Of a stretch of 64,000 nucleotides of DNA, positions 25,335 through 34,272 are shown one piece after another. The translations under genes and the position numbers were made by a program. The notes under the pieces were generated by a model. It ran no database searches, was not told the DNA's origin, and worked only from the letters and a program-made list of their open reading frames with translations. Positions within the stretch are counted from its first letter, which is position 1. Each line of letters opens with the position of its first letter. Source of the stretch: Catonella massiliensis (GTDB lineage: Bacteria; Bacillota; Clostridia; Lachnospirales; Lachnospiraceae); NCBI RefSeq assembly GCF_016651435.1, contig NZ_JAEPRJ010000001.1:2790001-2854000 (forward strand), read 5' to 3'.

Positions 25335-25589
25335 TTATTTTTCAATCTCTATGATTTCACCGCAATGACTACAGTGATAAATATGTTTTTTTGCATATAA
25401 GAGTCTTTCCAAATTTTCAAAACCACCACAATGTGGGCATCTCAAATACTTTTTATCAATCAGAATATATCCTGCTAAACCTACAATAGCAAAAGCAAAC
25501 AAAGTTTTAATAAAGAATCCACCTATTATACAAACACTAAAAACTATTACACAAATATATGCAGAATAAAGTTTTTTCTTTTTTATCAT
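25335..25589 (-). CDS. Membrane protein with C-terminal zinc ribbon
   Basis: 84 aa. Two hydrophobic segments (residues ~8-28 and ~30-44) precede a four-cysteine zinc ribbon, RCPHCGGFENL ... YHCSHCGEIIEIEK. Function unknown. Strong ribosome binding site (AAAGGAGG). Two degenerate copies of this gene persist at 18821-18930 and 21841-22140, both next to parS sites, so it was part of the segment that spread. Confidence 0.7.
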   Translation of the reverse strand: MIKKKKLYSAYICVIVFSVCIIGGFFIKTLFAFAIVGLAGYILIDKKYLRCPHCGGFENLERLLYAKKHIYHCSHCGEIIEIEK

Positions 25590-25620
25590 AAAATCCTCCT
25601 TTCGGTTTTATATTCATATC

Positions 25621-26058
25621 TTACAACAATTTCTTCATATACCTCTCTTCATATTCAACATAGCCATGTTTTTGATAAAAAGAATAAGACCCAAACCAAT
25701 CATCTTTAGGTATGCCAAGATGCACCTTTGCAACAGATATCTCATTATTTTTCATATCTTCTTCTGCAATTTTAAGTAACGCACTACCTATTCCTTTACG
25801 TTTTTCCGCCACCTTAACAAATAACCTATGAATGAATGCTTCATTTGCGCCATCAACTCTTACATATCCAATACTTCCTATAACTCTATCATTTTCATCA
25901 ACGGCAATCCAAAATCTGCCATCTCTATCAAAATAATTTGATTTTATATCTAATAAATCTTCATTTAATCCCGGTTTTCTTCCCAAAGCATCCTTAGCTT
26001 GCAAAATCATAAATATTAGATCATCTCTATAGCTTTCTTCAAAAGGTATAATTTTCAT
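25621..26058 (-). CDS. GNAT family N-acetyltransferase
   Basis: 145 aa. The acetyl-CoA binding segment HRLFVKVAEKRKGIGSALLK and the C-terminal SFYQKHGYVEYEERYMKKLL are typical of the GNAT fold. The length is normal. Substrate unknown. It is one of two adjacent but dissimilar acetyltransferases, 25 nt downstream of the other, and probably in one transcript with it. Confidence 0.85.
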   Translation of the reverse strand: MKIIPFEESYRDDLIFMILQAKDALGRKPGLNEDLLDIKSNYFDRDGRFWIAVDENDRVIGSIGYVRVDGANEAFIHRLFVKVAEKRKGIGSALLKIAEEDMKNNEISVAKVHLGIPKDDWFGSYSFYQKHGYVEYEERYMKKLL

Positions 26059-26083
26059 ATTCTAATATCTCCAAAATACAGAT

Positions 26084-26575
26084 TTATTCATGTATAAACA
26101 CCAAATCATCCCCATCCAAAAAGTCCGCTTTTCTAAATCCTAAATTAATGTATAATCTCTGAGCCAACTCATTATTTTGTTCAGTAGTCAGGAAAATCGG
26201 CATATTGCTGTCCACATTTTTCAAAGTTTTTATCGCACTCTCAGCGGTTGCCCTTCCTAAACCCTTATTCTGATAATTCTTATCTATATAAAAACTCCAA
26301 TTAAACCCTTTTTTATTAAGTACTATTTTTCTAAACGAAATAAAGCCCACTCTTTTATTTTCATTATTGTAAATAACACAAGGCACATTATTTTCCGGAT
26401 CTAAATATGCTCTCCCTACCGAAAAACTTGCAGGATTTACATATTCCATCTGTCCACTTGTTATCTTACATTCTTCTACCGCATACCAAAGGTCAGTTTC
26501 ATCTTCTATCGGCTTTATCCAAACTAGTGAATTACTGCTTAAATTTTGTTTTATTTCGGATAAAAATTTCCCCAT
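26084..26575 (-). CDS. GNAT family N-acetyltransferase
   Basis: 163 aa from the preferred start at 26575 (AGGAG 5 nt upstream; the longer frame to 26659 overlaps the pyrophosphatase-like gene). FSFYIDKNYQNKGLGRATAE-like residues (SFYIDKNYQNKGLGRATAES) form the acetyl-CoA loop, and NNELAQRLYINLGFRKADFL is the C-terminal motif. Substrate unknown. Confidence 0.85.
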   Translation of the reverse strand: MGKFLSEIKQNLSSNSLVWIKPIEDETDLWYAVEECKITSGQMEYVNPASFSVGRAYLDPENNVPCVIYNNENKRVGFISFRKIVLNKKGFNWSFYIDKNYQNKGLGRATAESAIKTLKNVDSNMPIFLTTEQNNELAQRLYINLGFRKADFLDGDDLVFIHE

Positions 26576-26639
26576 ATAATCTCCTATAATTGCAATTTTA
26601 ATGTTGGTGTTTTTGTTTTTGTTATCAAAAACGCTAATA

Positions 26640-26984
26640 TTAACTGCTTGTATTATCATCCATCATTATAATTTCAGAGTCATAATACTTTTCTGTAAAC
26701 TCTACTTTTTCCATAATCTCAGCCTTTGTAAAATGACTGTTTTCAGGTGCAACCACCCACTTTTCTTCTACATCATCGTAACGATGAATAATGGCAATTA
26801 CCCTTCCCGTAAACTCTTTTACCGGCTCATCAATACCTATTATATAGGCATCTTGTTCTTCACCATCTCCTACAATTATTCCTTCTATATATCCATAATT
26901 TATCGGATAATACATATCCTTATGTTTAGGATGATAGCTCCCGAGCGGTCTGTCAACTGTCACTTTTACAAGCTTACAAAGCAT
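26640..26984 (-). CDS. Inorganic pyrophosphatase-like protein
   Basis: 114 aa. The sequence VTVDRPLGSYHPKHKDMYYP, then INYGYIEGIIVGDGEEQDAY and GRVIAIIHRYDDVEEKWVVA, follows the family I inorganic pyrophosphatase core (Y-P-x-NYGY, DGEExDAYxxG, D-x-K region). It is shorter than Ppa (~170 aa) and lacks part of the active site, so catalysis is uncertain. Such short forms are common in Clostridia next to acetyltransferases. GGAG 7 nt upstream of the start. Confidence 0.75.
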   Translation of the reverse strand: MLCKLVKVTVDRPLGSYHPKHKDMYYPINYGYIEGIIVGDGEEQDAYIIGIDEPVKEFTGRVIAIIHRYDDVEEKWVVAPENSHFTKAEIMEKVEFTEKYYDSEIIMMDDNTSS

Positions 26985-27010
26985 AGTTTTACTCCAATAT
27001 TTAACCCAAA

Positions 27011-27436
27011 TTATTGATATTGTCTTATTTCAGCATTTAACCTTTCTATCAAACTAATTATATTTCTTCTGAAATCCTTTAACTCATACAATGTATCTTT
27101 AATTTCACCCTGTACCCTAATATCCGTAAATATATTGTCAAACCAGATATCAAAAGCACCATCGCTAATGGTATCGCTTATTTCTGTCGGCAAATGCATA
27201 TCAACATCTTCAAGCTCCTTATTTAATACAGTTAGTGAAGAGTAAATTTCTTCGATATCAGCATTTGCATCCTGAATTTTACCCCTTTTAATAAAGCTTG
27301 AAATCATTCCTCCACCAAAAATATCAAATAATCCCCAGGATGATGCACTGTCTAAAGAAGATATGGCGTTATCTATCCTTGCAATTACCTCTTCAGCCGC
27401 CCTCTTTGCTTCATAAAGTTCTTTTAATCTGTCCAT
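27011..27436 (-). CDS. Hypothetical coiled-coil protein
   Basis: 141 aa, helical, with long coiled-coil-like segments at both ends (MDRLKELYEAKRAAEEVIAR; LYELKDFRRNIISLIERLNA) and a Gly-rich centre SSWGLFDIFGGGMISSF. Proteins with this WGLFDIFGGG core occur in many Firmicutes without known function. I use the start at 27436 (GGAGG 7 nt upstream). Confidence 0.6.
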   Translation of the reverse strand: MDRLKELYEAKRAAEEVIARIDNAISSLDSASSWGLFDIFGGGMISSFIKRGKIQDANADIEEIYSSLTVLNKELEDVDMHLPTEISDTISDGAFDIWFDNIFTDIRVQGEIKDTLYELKDFRRNIISLIERLNAEIRQYQ

Positions 27437-27477
27437 TCTCATACCTCCATAAAAGTTAATATTCTACTGTTTCTTTC

Positions 27478-27804
27478 TTACCTTCGGAACCGGCAATTCA
27501 TCAAAAACCCTACTCCCTGTCCGGCAAAGCTTATAACTCCATAAATAAGAGCATATATCATTGCACTTTCGTTATAATAGATAAAAACAGTCGGTAACCA
27601 AAGTAATGCAACTGCCAGAGATAAATACCATTTAAATCCATTCATTTTGGCATATATCAATGAAAGTATGAACAATGTAGCCGGTAAAAGACAGAGCAGT
27701 GTAAACATAGCACTCCCTGTATCCCTACACAACAACGGTGCTACCACATAAAATGCAAGCATTACTAAAATATAAACATAATATTTCTTTATAAAAGCTT
27801 TCAT
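27478..27804 (-). CDS. Small membrane protein
   Basis: 108 aa with four hydrophobic segments (about residues 9-25, 32-50, 57-76, 79-100) and a positively charged C-terminus. Not recognised. AAGGAGG upstream of the start. Its start overlaps the stop of a short remnant frame (ATGA), so it was once coupled to a gene now mostly lost. Confidence 0.55.
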   Translation of the reverse strand: MKAFIKKYYVYILVMLAFYVVAPLLCRDTGSAMFTLLCLLPATLFILSLIYAKMNGFKWYLSLAVALLWLPTVFIYYNESAMIYALIYGVISFAGQGVGFLMNCRFRR

Positions 27805-27965
27805 CCTGCCTCCTTTATTGCTACCTTTTCTGTTTCCTGCGAAAATAATTTACATACTTCATCAATAAACACATCTAAATCAATCATATCACAGCTTTTT
27901 AATTCTATTTTATCTTTTTTATTTTTTAATACAAATGAATATCCAAAATATTTACTCTTTACAAA
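27801..27965 (-). pseudogene. 3' remnant of a lost gene
   Basis: An open frame of about 54 codons, bounded upstream by a stop and lacking a usable start. It reads SKYFGYSFVLKNKKDKIELK then CDMIDLDVFIDEVCKLFSQ and ends in a TGA that overlaps the next ATG. Protein-like composition and coupling suggest the tail of a deleted gene. Uncertain. Confidence 0.35.
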
Positions 27966-27998
27966 TAATTATAATTTTATCCATGGATTTTGCTTCAA

Positions 27999-28799
27999 TT
28001 AAATAGCTCCAATTTTGACAAGAGCCTTATATATCCCTTCATCATTATTGCTATCAGTTATAGTCTTAAAGCGTTGTTTAAGTTCATCAGGTGCATTTTC
28101 CATAAGAAATGGAAATCCGACTACTTCAAGCATTTCCACATCGTTAAAATTATCTCCGAAAGCTGCTGCCCTTTTCACATCTATATTCCACAATCTACAT
28201 AATTCCAAAACCGCACTTCCCTTTGTTATACCGGGAGCCATAATCTCAATCATAGTATGAAATGATTTAACTACCGATAAATCAGGGAAGCTCTTCTTTA
28301 TCTTATCTTCAATTTCATCAGTCTTTTCAGGGTTACAGATACAAAGAATTTTTCCTATCTTTGCATCGATAGATAATGACTCTACAGAACCTCTGGCAGC
28401 CTCTGTTTTCACTATATTTTCCTCAGTTATCACTCTTTCATCGCTCTTATCCTTAACTATCCAGTTATCACCTGAGTAAAGATTCCAACAACAGTCGAAG
28501 TTCTCTTTCTCAATAAAACTAATCACTTTCTCTGCTATTTCCCTATTAAAACCTGATGAATACACAGTATTCTTATTCTCATCTAATATTAAAGCTCCAC
28601 TGTAGCATATAATAGGGCAGGAAAATCCATTTTCCTCTAAAATAGGATAGATTCCAGATGGACTCCTGGCTGATATTATTACAAAAGGAATATCTTTTTC
28701 ATGTAATTTTTGTATTGCATACTTTGTTCCATCAAGCATCTTATGTTCACTATTTAATAAGGTTCCGTCTACATCACTAAAAACTATTTCTAAATCCAT
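27999..28799 (-). CDS. HAD-superfamily Cof-type phosphatase
   Basis: 266 aa. Motif I DVDGTLLNS, motif II ISARSP, Lys motif in GITKGSAVLELC, motif IV GDNFNDVEML: the complete Cof/YbiV-type (HAD IIB) set, with the C2 cap between motifs II and III. Likely a cytoplasmic sugar-phosphate phosphatase. The start at 28799 is chosen; the frame also reaches a TTG at 28829. The first IS110 element ends about 8 bp upstream of the start codon, so the native promoter has been displaced. Confidence 0.85.
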   Translation of the reverse strand: MDLEIVFSDVDGTLLNSEHKMLDGTKYAIQKLHEKDIPFVIISARSPSGIYPILEENGFSCPIICYSGALILDENKNTVYSSGFNREIAEKVISFIEKENFDCCWNLYSGDNWIVKDKSDERVITEENIVKTEAARGSVESLSIDAKIGKILCICNPEKTDEIEDKIKKSFPDLSVVKSFHTMIEIMAPGITKGSAVLELCRLWNIDVKRAAAFGDNFNDVEMLEVVGFPFLMENAPDELKQRFKTITDSNNDEGIYKALVKIGAI

Positions 28800-28894
28800 A
28801 TTTTTTACCATTCCTTTCGCTTCGCTCAAGGCTCAAACAAGTTATGAAAAAATGTTGTGCCTTTCCTCGCTTTGTCTTATAATATCTATATAGG

Positions 28895-29090
28895 ATAGCA
28901 ATATACTACAGAGCACGGGAGGAGGAGTGGCGAATTTATTTTCGACCCCGTATATTTATATGTGCCGTCATCCTTACAAGCACAAACAAGTGGGACATTG
29001 AGCCCGGACTCTTATCATTGGTAATAAACCATGTTTATTCAGTCGCAGGATGACAGTCAATGTTGCTATCCTTTTTTTATAAAGGTGGTG
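28895..29090 (+). ncRNA. Possible IS110 bridge RNA region, element 1
   Basis: The ~290 bp before the transposase hold no gene but have two blocks conserved with element 2: ATACTACAGAGCACGGGAGG (from 28903) and CAAGCACAAACAAGTGGG (from 28978). A -10-like TATAAT precedes at 28878. IS110 elements encode a target- and donor-binding bridge RNA in this position, so this is the natural candidate; the boundaries are a guess. Confidence 0.4.
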
Positions 29091-29096
29091 ATACTT

Positions 29097-30368
29097 ATGA
29101 TGAAGTTAAAATACTCCATCTGCTGTGGGCTTGATGTCCACAAAAATGTTATCGTTGCAACCATCGTAATCACAAATGCTGATGGAATCTCTGAGTACAA
29201 GCAAAAATCATTTTCTACTTTCAACTCAGATATTAGAAAATTTCACAGCTGGCTAATCGAGAATAATTGTTATCATGTATGTATGGAATCCACTGGGAAA
29301 TATTGGATTCCTATTTTTAATTATCTCGAGAATGACATAGAAGTCTGCCTTACCCATCCTAAATATGTCAAAGCCATCAAGGGAAAGAAAACTGATAAAA
29401 AAGACTCCAAATCGATTACTGACCTCTACAAATTCCACCTTGTCAGATGCTCGTTCATTCCCCCTAAAGACTTCAGACAACTGCATTAAATCACAAGATA
29501 CCATTTCAAACTCATATGTATTAAATCTTCTGACAAAAACCTCATACAAAACTCCATAACTCTTTCCAATGTCGGCATTGCCAGTGTACTGTCTGATCCT
29601 TTTGGCAAAACAGCCACAGAAATCATGTCGTATCTTCTTACACATACTTCTGATTCCATTGATGAAAAAGCTGTCCGCAGACTCATTAAAAAAGGGGCAA
29701 AAGCTAAATCCGATGAAATCATTGAGGCAATCAGGGGGTATAACATAGAATCTGATCAGGCTAAAAAGCTTGAACTTGCCCGCAGCCATCTGGAGTATCT
29801 TGATGGCATGATTACTCAATCTGAAGTTGAGCTTTATGTAAGGATGAAGCCTTACTACAAGTTCGTTGAACTTGTTTCTACAATGCCTGGGATGACCGAA
29901 CTAAGTTCAACAATCGTTCTTGCCGAAACAGGCGTAGATATGAGCATCTTTGATGACGCAAAGCATCTGTGCTCATGGTGTGGGCTTTCACCTACTAACA
30001 ATGAGTCAGCCGGTAAAAAGAAGTCTGTGCGGATTTCAAAAGCAGGAGATTACTTAAAGCCTATGATGGTACAATGTGCGCTTGCAGCAATCAAGAGCAA
30101 AAAGCAGACCTATTTTGCAATCAAATATGGTCGAGTTAAAAAACGCCGTGGTCATAAGAAAGCAATCATTGCCATAGCACGAATGATGATAGTATGCATT
30201 TATCACATGGTTTCAGAAGAAAAACCGTTTAATCCTATTGATTATGAAGAACTTATGTCTCCGAAAAATCAAATAGAGCGTGTGATTCTAAATGAAAACA
30301 ATGTCTTTGCTTATCTTGAAAGCCTTGGTTATGATAGCTCAAAGTTAGTAAAACGCAACGATAACTAA
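29097..30368 (+). pseudogene. IS110 transposase with in-frame ochre stop
   Basis: N-terminal DEDD RuvC-like domain (CGLDVHKN, MESTGKYW, KKDSKSITDL) and C-terminal Tnp20 domain with the serine motif NESAGKKKSVRI. The frame is unbroken over 424 codons except for TAA at 29487-29489, where element 2 has GAA (RQLH-stop-ITRY against RILREYTRY). No frameshift, so suppression would restore the protein. The start has GGTGG 8 nt upstream. Confidence 0.85.
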
Positions 30369-30474
30369 CATTTATTTATATAGTTACCAATTTTAGGGAT
30401 CTTGCGACCCCTTATATAAGTGCGCCCAAAAATATAAGTTATTTTTCACTCTTTACTCCCTATATTCCCTCAAG

Positions 30475-30807
30475 TTAAACTCTGATATATCTCTGGTTTC
30501 TGCTTCTTGGTGTATCCGGAGCTGTCATTTTAATAACACACATATCTATTGCAGGATTTAGATAATTCTTTCTAAATCCCTCTCTTGATTTCAAACCAAG
30601 CTTTTCCATAAGTGTCTTACTCGTGTATGGAATGTCATATTCCATCACATCAAGTAACCTTTTAACAGCTTCTGAAATATGCTCATTTGCTTCATTAAAC
30701 TGAATAGAGATATCGTCTAAAATTTTATCAAGCTGTGACAACATAAATTCTATAAAAATCGTAGAATCCCCATTAATATGACATTTTGCAATCACTTCAT
30801 AATAATC
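30475..30807 (-). pseudogene. Fic family gene, 3' part (separated by IS110)
   Basis: Reads YYEVIAKCHINGDSTIFIEF and on to RNQRYIRV: the C-terminal helical and winged-helix part of a Fic protein. It continues in frame and sense from the 5' part at 32468-33133 once the insertion at 30808-32473 is removed (FQE joins to DYYEVIAK). It has no start codon of its own with a ribosome binding site. Confidence 0.85.
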
Positions 30808-30889
30808 TCCATTCCGCCGCCTTCGGCTGGCGGCACAAATAGTAATGAAAGTGTTTCAACTCTCTACGTTTTGCTTTAAAATGGTTTGC

Positions 30890-31090
30890 AAGAAGCTATA
30901 CTACAAAGCACGTGAGGAGGAGTTGTAATAACTTTCTTCGTTTTAGACAGCATAATAATCAGTGTAAGTTCTGCCTTTTCAAGCACAAATGAGTGGTATT
31001 ACGAATCCGTACACTAAGAATTGTTTAAGCGCCTTAGTTTAATTGTGTGGCAGTTCAGTCAATGGCTTCTTATCATTTACGAAAGGAGTC
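30890..31090 (+). ncRNA. Possible IS110 bridge RNA region, element 2
   Basis: Gene-free leader of the element before the transposase, with blocks shared with element 1: ATACTACAAAGCACGTGAGG (from 30898) and CAAGCACAAATGAGTGG (from 30980). The sequence between the blocks differs, as expected for the target- and donor-binding loops. Boundaries not determined. Confidence 0.4.
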
Positions 31091-31095
31091 TGACT

Positions 31096-32370
31096 ATGAA
31101 AGTTACTTACCAAATCTGTTGTGGTGTCGATGTTCACAAATCTTTTCTCGTTGCCACAATCGTCAAAACCACCGGTGGCATTGAACCATCTTACCAAAAG
31201 AAACGCTTTTCCACCTTTAACAATTCAATTCTTGAATTCAAGCAATGGCTTCTTGACAATGACTGCCATGATGTTTGTATGGAATCCACAGGCAAATACT
31301 GGGTTCCTGTCTTTAATCTTCTGGAAGATGAGATCAATGTTGTCATTGCCAATCCCAAGTGGGTAAAGGCTGTGAAAGGCAACAAAGATGATACCAAAGA
31401 TTCTAAATGGATTGGGGATTTATTCCGTCTCGGACTTGTCAAAGGCAGCTATATCCCTTGTAAGATAGTCCGTATTCTCAGGGAATACACTCGCTATCGT
31501 TGCAAGCTTGTTTCCTGCCGTTCAAGTGAAAAGAATCGATACCAGAATGCTCTTACTGTTTGTAATGTTGCATTAGATTCTGTTGTTTCCGATATCTTTG
31601 GGAAGTCATCCACGTCCATTATCGACTATCTACTTGAACAATCGGGTACATCCATTAACCACGAAGAAATCGCATCTAAGCTTCTTCGGAGCCTCAAATC
31701 CAAAGAAGATGCTGTTATAGAATCCGTCGAAGGATATCAGATGACTGATGCCCAAAAATACCGTATGCGCCTCGTCCGCGCACATATGGATTATATCACA
31801 GCAGAAATCAAAGATGTTGATAAAATGATAGAAAATATGATTTCTTCTAATCCTGATTTTGAAAATGCTGTCCAGTTCCTCTGTACCATTCCGGGTGTCA
31901 AATGTGATAGTGCAATAACTATCATCTCCGAAATCGGTACGGATATGTCTCAGTTCTCAAGTTCCAAACGTTTATGCTGTTGGGCTGGTTTAACACCTGG
32001 CAGCAATGAATCTGCTGGTAAGAAGAAATCTGTTCGGATTACACGTGCCGGAGTCTACCTCAAACCTGCATTAGTACAGTGTGCTCATGCAGCCGTAAAA
32101 TCTGACCAATCTCCTTACTACAAAAAGAAATATGAATCTCTTGTTAAACGTCGTGGCAAGAAAAGAGCCATTATCGCTATTGCCCGTATGATTCTTACTG
32201 CCATCTACCAAATGCTGTCTACTGGCGAGCAGTGGAATCCGAGCGACCTTTATAAAATCGATGTGCCTGAAGCTCTTATTGAAAAACAAAAGGCAAAAGC
32301 TATCAAGCAAGCCAAGAAACTATTGCAACGAGAGGGACTACTTCCTCCTGATGAGCCAGTAGCTTCTTAA
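31096..32370 (+). CDS. IS110-family transposase
   Basis: 424 aa. N-terminal DEDD domain: Asp in CGVDVHKS, Glu in MESTGKYW, acidic pair in DTKDSKWIGDL. C-terminal transposase_20 domain: CTIPGVKCDSAITIISEIGT and the serine motif NESAGKKKSVRI. Full length for the family. AAAGGAG 7 nt upstream fixes the start. It should work with a bridge RNA from the leader to choose its target. Intact, so it may be active and could also act on element 1. Confidence 0.9.
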   Translation: MKVTYQICCGVDVHKSFLVATIVKTTGGIEPSYQKKRFSTFNNSILEFKQWLLDNDCHDVCMESTGKYWVPVFNLLEDEINVVIANPKWVKAVKGNKDDTKDSKWIGDLFRLGLVKGSYIPCKIVRILREYTRYRCKLVSCRSSEKNRYQNALTVCNVALDSVVSDIFGKSSTSIIDYLLEQSGTSINHEEIASKLLRSLKSKEDAVIESVEGYQMTDAQKYRMRLVRAHMDYITAEIKDVDKMIENMISSNPDFENAVQFLCTIPGVKCDSAITIISEIGTDMSQFSSSKRLCCWAGLTPGSNESAGKKKSVRITRAGVYLKPALVQCAHAAVKSDQSPYYKKKYESLVKRRGKKRAIIAIARMILTAIYQMLSTGEQWNPSDLYKIDVPEALIEKQKAKAIKQAKKLLQREGLLPPDEPVAS

Positions 32371-32467
32371 TCGAATTTTCTAACTCAATAACACTTCAAA
32401 AAGTTGCCTGCCTTAGACAGCTTAGTTAAGTGCGCCAATCTATGGCTTTCCTATACTTTCTTTCACA

Positions 32468-33133
32468 CTATTCCTCCTGAAATTTCTCTATCTGGCTTTC
32501 AATAGGAATATATTCAAATATCGTCTTCCACTTCGATAAAATAGCTGTTTGCCACAATCTTGCCATTCTGCCGTTGCCGTCAGAAAATGGATGAATAAAC
32601 ACAAATTCATAGTGAAATATACAACTCATTATAAGCGGATGAACCTGATTATGATTTTTCTTCATCCAATCAAATAGTTCACTTACAAGCTGTGGGACAA
32701 ACTTTGCAGGCGGTGCCATAAATATGCATTCTTCACCATTAAATACACCTTCTTCACCGGTTCTAAATTCACCTGATTCTCTCAAAATACATTCTGTCAT
32801 AATTCCATGAATTTTTTTCAAATCCTTGATATCATAAGGATTAATATCAGATAAATGTTCGTAAGCAGCATAGGCATTCTTGACCTCAAGAATTTCTTTC
32901 TGCTCTCCTAATACAGTCTTTCCATTTATTACATCTCTTACCTGTCCCAAAGAAAGTGAATTTGCCTCAATTTTAAGTGATGAATGAATGGATTTAATTC
33001 TATTATTTCTTCTAAGATATGGTCTTGTATCAAGATTACCAGTTGCAGTAATACGTCCTATTTTTTCTGAAATAGACGATACATACATCAATATCTTATC
33101 TGTAATTATAAAAGGCGGTTTATACTTCTCCAT
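32468..33133 (-). pseudogene. Fic family gene, 5' part (interrupted by IS110)
   Basis: 221 codons containing an inhibitory-helix-like motif (SSLKIEANSLS, residues ~50-60), the Fic core HPFSDGNGRMARLWQ, and the loop before it. The reading frame runs through FQEE into a stop at the IS edge. The catalytic motif is complete, so the truncated protein could still be folded, but it lacks the C-terminal ~110 residues encoded at 30475-30807. Fic proteins AMPylate other proteins. Confidence 0.85.
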
Positions 33134-33166
33134 AATTTCACCTTACTTCCGTATTATCTTCCGCAT

Positions 33167-33952
33167 TTACTTCCTACAAATATACAACAAATGGCAAGAA
33201 TACCCCAGCATTTCCCTTTTTTCACAAATATGGAGCTGATAGTCTAAAAATAATTTAAAATCGTCATCTGACATTTTAAAATCAGGATTTCTCTCAACTA
33301 TTTCTAAAACACTGTCTGCAGCAACCGTAGTTATATACTTCACTGGTTTAGCCTCAAACATACCTTCAAATTCCACTATATCAAAACCTGTAAATGCCTG
33401 TTCTGTAAAATGCTTCACCTTATAGTCTTCATCAAAATTAGCTGTAAAACCCTCTTTAAAATTGCCTGAAAGATAATTACTCATCATAATTGCATGCGCT
33501 GATAAAAATGCTACAAGTATAACTCCATCAGGCTTTGTTACACGAATTGCTTCATCTAAGGCCTTATGCCTGTCTTTTTCTTCATATAGATGATACATGG
33601 GACCAAATAAAAGGGTTACATCAAAGGTATTGTCATCAAATATACTTAGATTCAGTGCATCACCCTGAAAAGCTGATATATTCATTATACCTTTAGCATT
33701 TTTCTTTAAGACTTCAAGATTACTTTCCACAAGCTCAACCGCAGTAACATCATAACCATTTTTTGCAAGTGCTATGGAATATCTGCCTGTCCCTGCCCCT
33801 ATTTCAAGTATCTTATCACCAGACTTGATGTACTTATCCACATAATTCATCGTAATAAAATACTCAAGCTGCCCCTGTCTGCTTGAGGTAAGCCTTTTAT
33901 CCTCATCAAACCTACCATATATGGTTTTTAGCATTTCAATTCTTTCTGCCAT
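33167..33952 (-). CDS. Class I SAM-dependent methyltransferase
   Basis: 261 aa. Motif I ILEIGAGTGRYSIALAKNGY, motif II VTAVELVESNL, post-I FQGDALNLSIFDDNTFDVTL and LLFGPMYHLYE form a complete Rossmann methyltransferase. Substrate unknown. The start at 33952 (AAAGGA 8 nt upstream) is preferred to the longer frame to 34021. Downstream of the MqsA-like gene. Confidence 0.85.
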   Translation of the reverse strand: MAERIEMLKTIYGRFDEDKRLTSSRQGQLEYFITMNYVDKYIKSGDKILEIGAGTGRYSIALAKNGYDVTAVELVESNLEVLKKNAKGIMNISAFQGDALNLSIFDDNTFDVTLLFGPMYHLYEEKDRHKALDEAIRVTKPDGVILVAFLSAHAIMMSNYLSGNFKEGFTANFDEDYKVKHFTEQAFTGFDIVEFEGMFEAKPVKYITTVAADSVLEIVERNPDFKMSDDDFKLFLDYQLHICEKREMLGYSCHLLYICRK

Positions 33953-34039
33953 ATACTTTATCCTTTCTACATTATTAGTACTATTAAAAAATAACAGAAA
34001 AGGAGATGAATTACATACCATCTCCTAAATCTATATTCT

Positions 34040-34267
34040 CTAAGCAACCTGTGGATAATCAATTACAGCAATTTCCTGCATCATTTTTTTAGCTGTATCT
34101 ACAATCATTTCGAGTCTTTCAGCAACTTTATCAGTATAGTATTTTTCTCCACACTGCTCACACTCAAGGCAAGGAACATTTTTAATAACAATAATACAAT
34201 TATTATAATTTACTACATGTGTAGTCGTACTTGCTACTGTTGTGCTATTTTTACAATACATACACAT
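34040..34267 (-). CDS. YgiT/MqsA-type zinc-finger antitoxin
   Basis: 75 aa. Two CxxC pairs (MCMYCKN and CLECEQCGEKYY) form the MqsA/YgiT N-terminal zinc finger, followed by the TDKVAERLEMI segment seen in family members. The C-terminal HTH of full MqsA is absent, as in many short DUF4258-associated antitoxins. AAGGAG upstream. The toxin partner just upstream is only a fragment, so this is now an orphan antitoxin. Confidence 0.8.
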   Translation of the reverse strand: MCMYCKNSTTVASTTTHVVNYNNCIIVIKNVPCLECEQCGEKYYTDKVAERLEMIVDTAKKMMQEIAVIDYPQVA

Positions 34268-34272
34268 ATTCT

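Larger units (their letters stand above)
28807..30468 (+). mobile_element. IS110-family insertion sequence 1 (transposase interrupted)
   Basis: About 1.66 kb, almost the same length as IS110 element 2. The ends were inferred by comparison with element 2, whose borders are fixed by the gene it interrupts: both start near CCATTCC and end near CTATATTCC/CACTATTCC, and both carry TAAGTGCGCC about 45 bp from the right end. No clear terminal inverted repeats, as expected for IS110. It lies between the HAD gene and the 3' end of the fic gene. Confidence 0.75.
30808..32473 (+). mobile_element. IS110-family insertion sequence 2, inserted in fic
   Basis: About 1.67 kb with an intact transposase. The borders are set by the interrupted fic frame: AATAATC on the left and CTCCTG on the right restore it. 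No obvious target duplication, as is normal for IS110. The left end includes a GC-rich hairpin (GCCGCC...GGCGGC, ~30815-30836). Confidence 0.8.

Noticed and set aside
4094..27804. Search for polymorphic toxins, secretion system or retron/defence genes in the island
   Set aside because: No ORF has the size or motifs of a toxin, reverse transcriptase or known defence nuclease; only the short HHYA string was found.
30815..30836. GC-rich hairpin GCCGCC...GGCGGC taken for a terminator
   Set aside because: No U-run, and it lies within the left end of IS110 element 2, so it is more likely part of the element's end.
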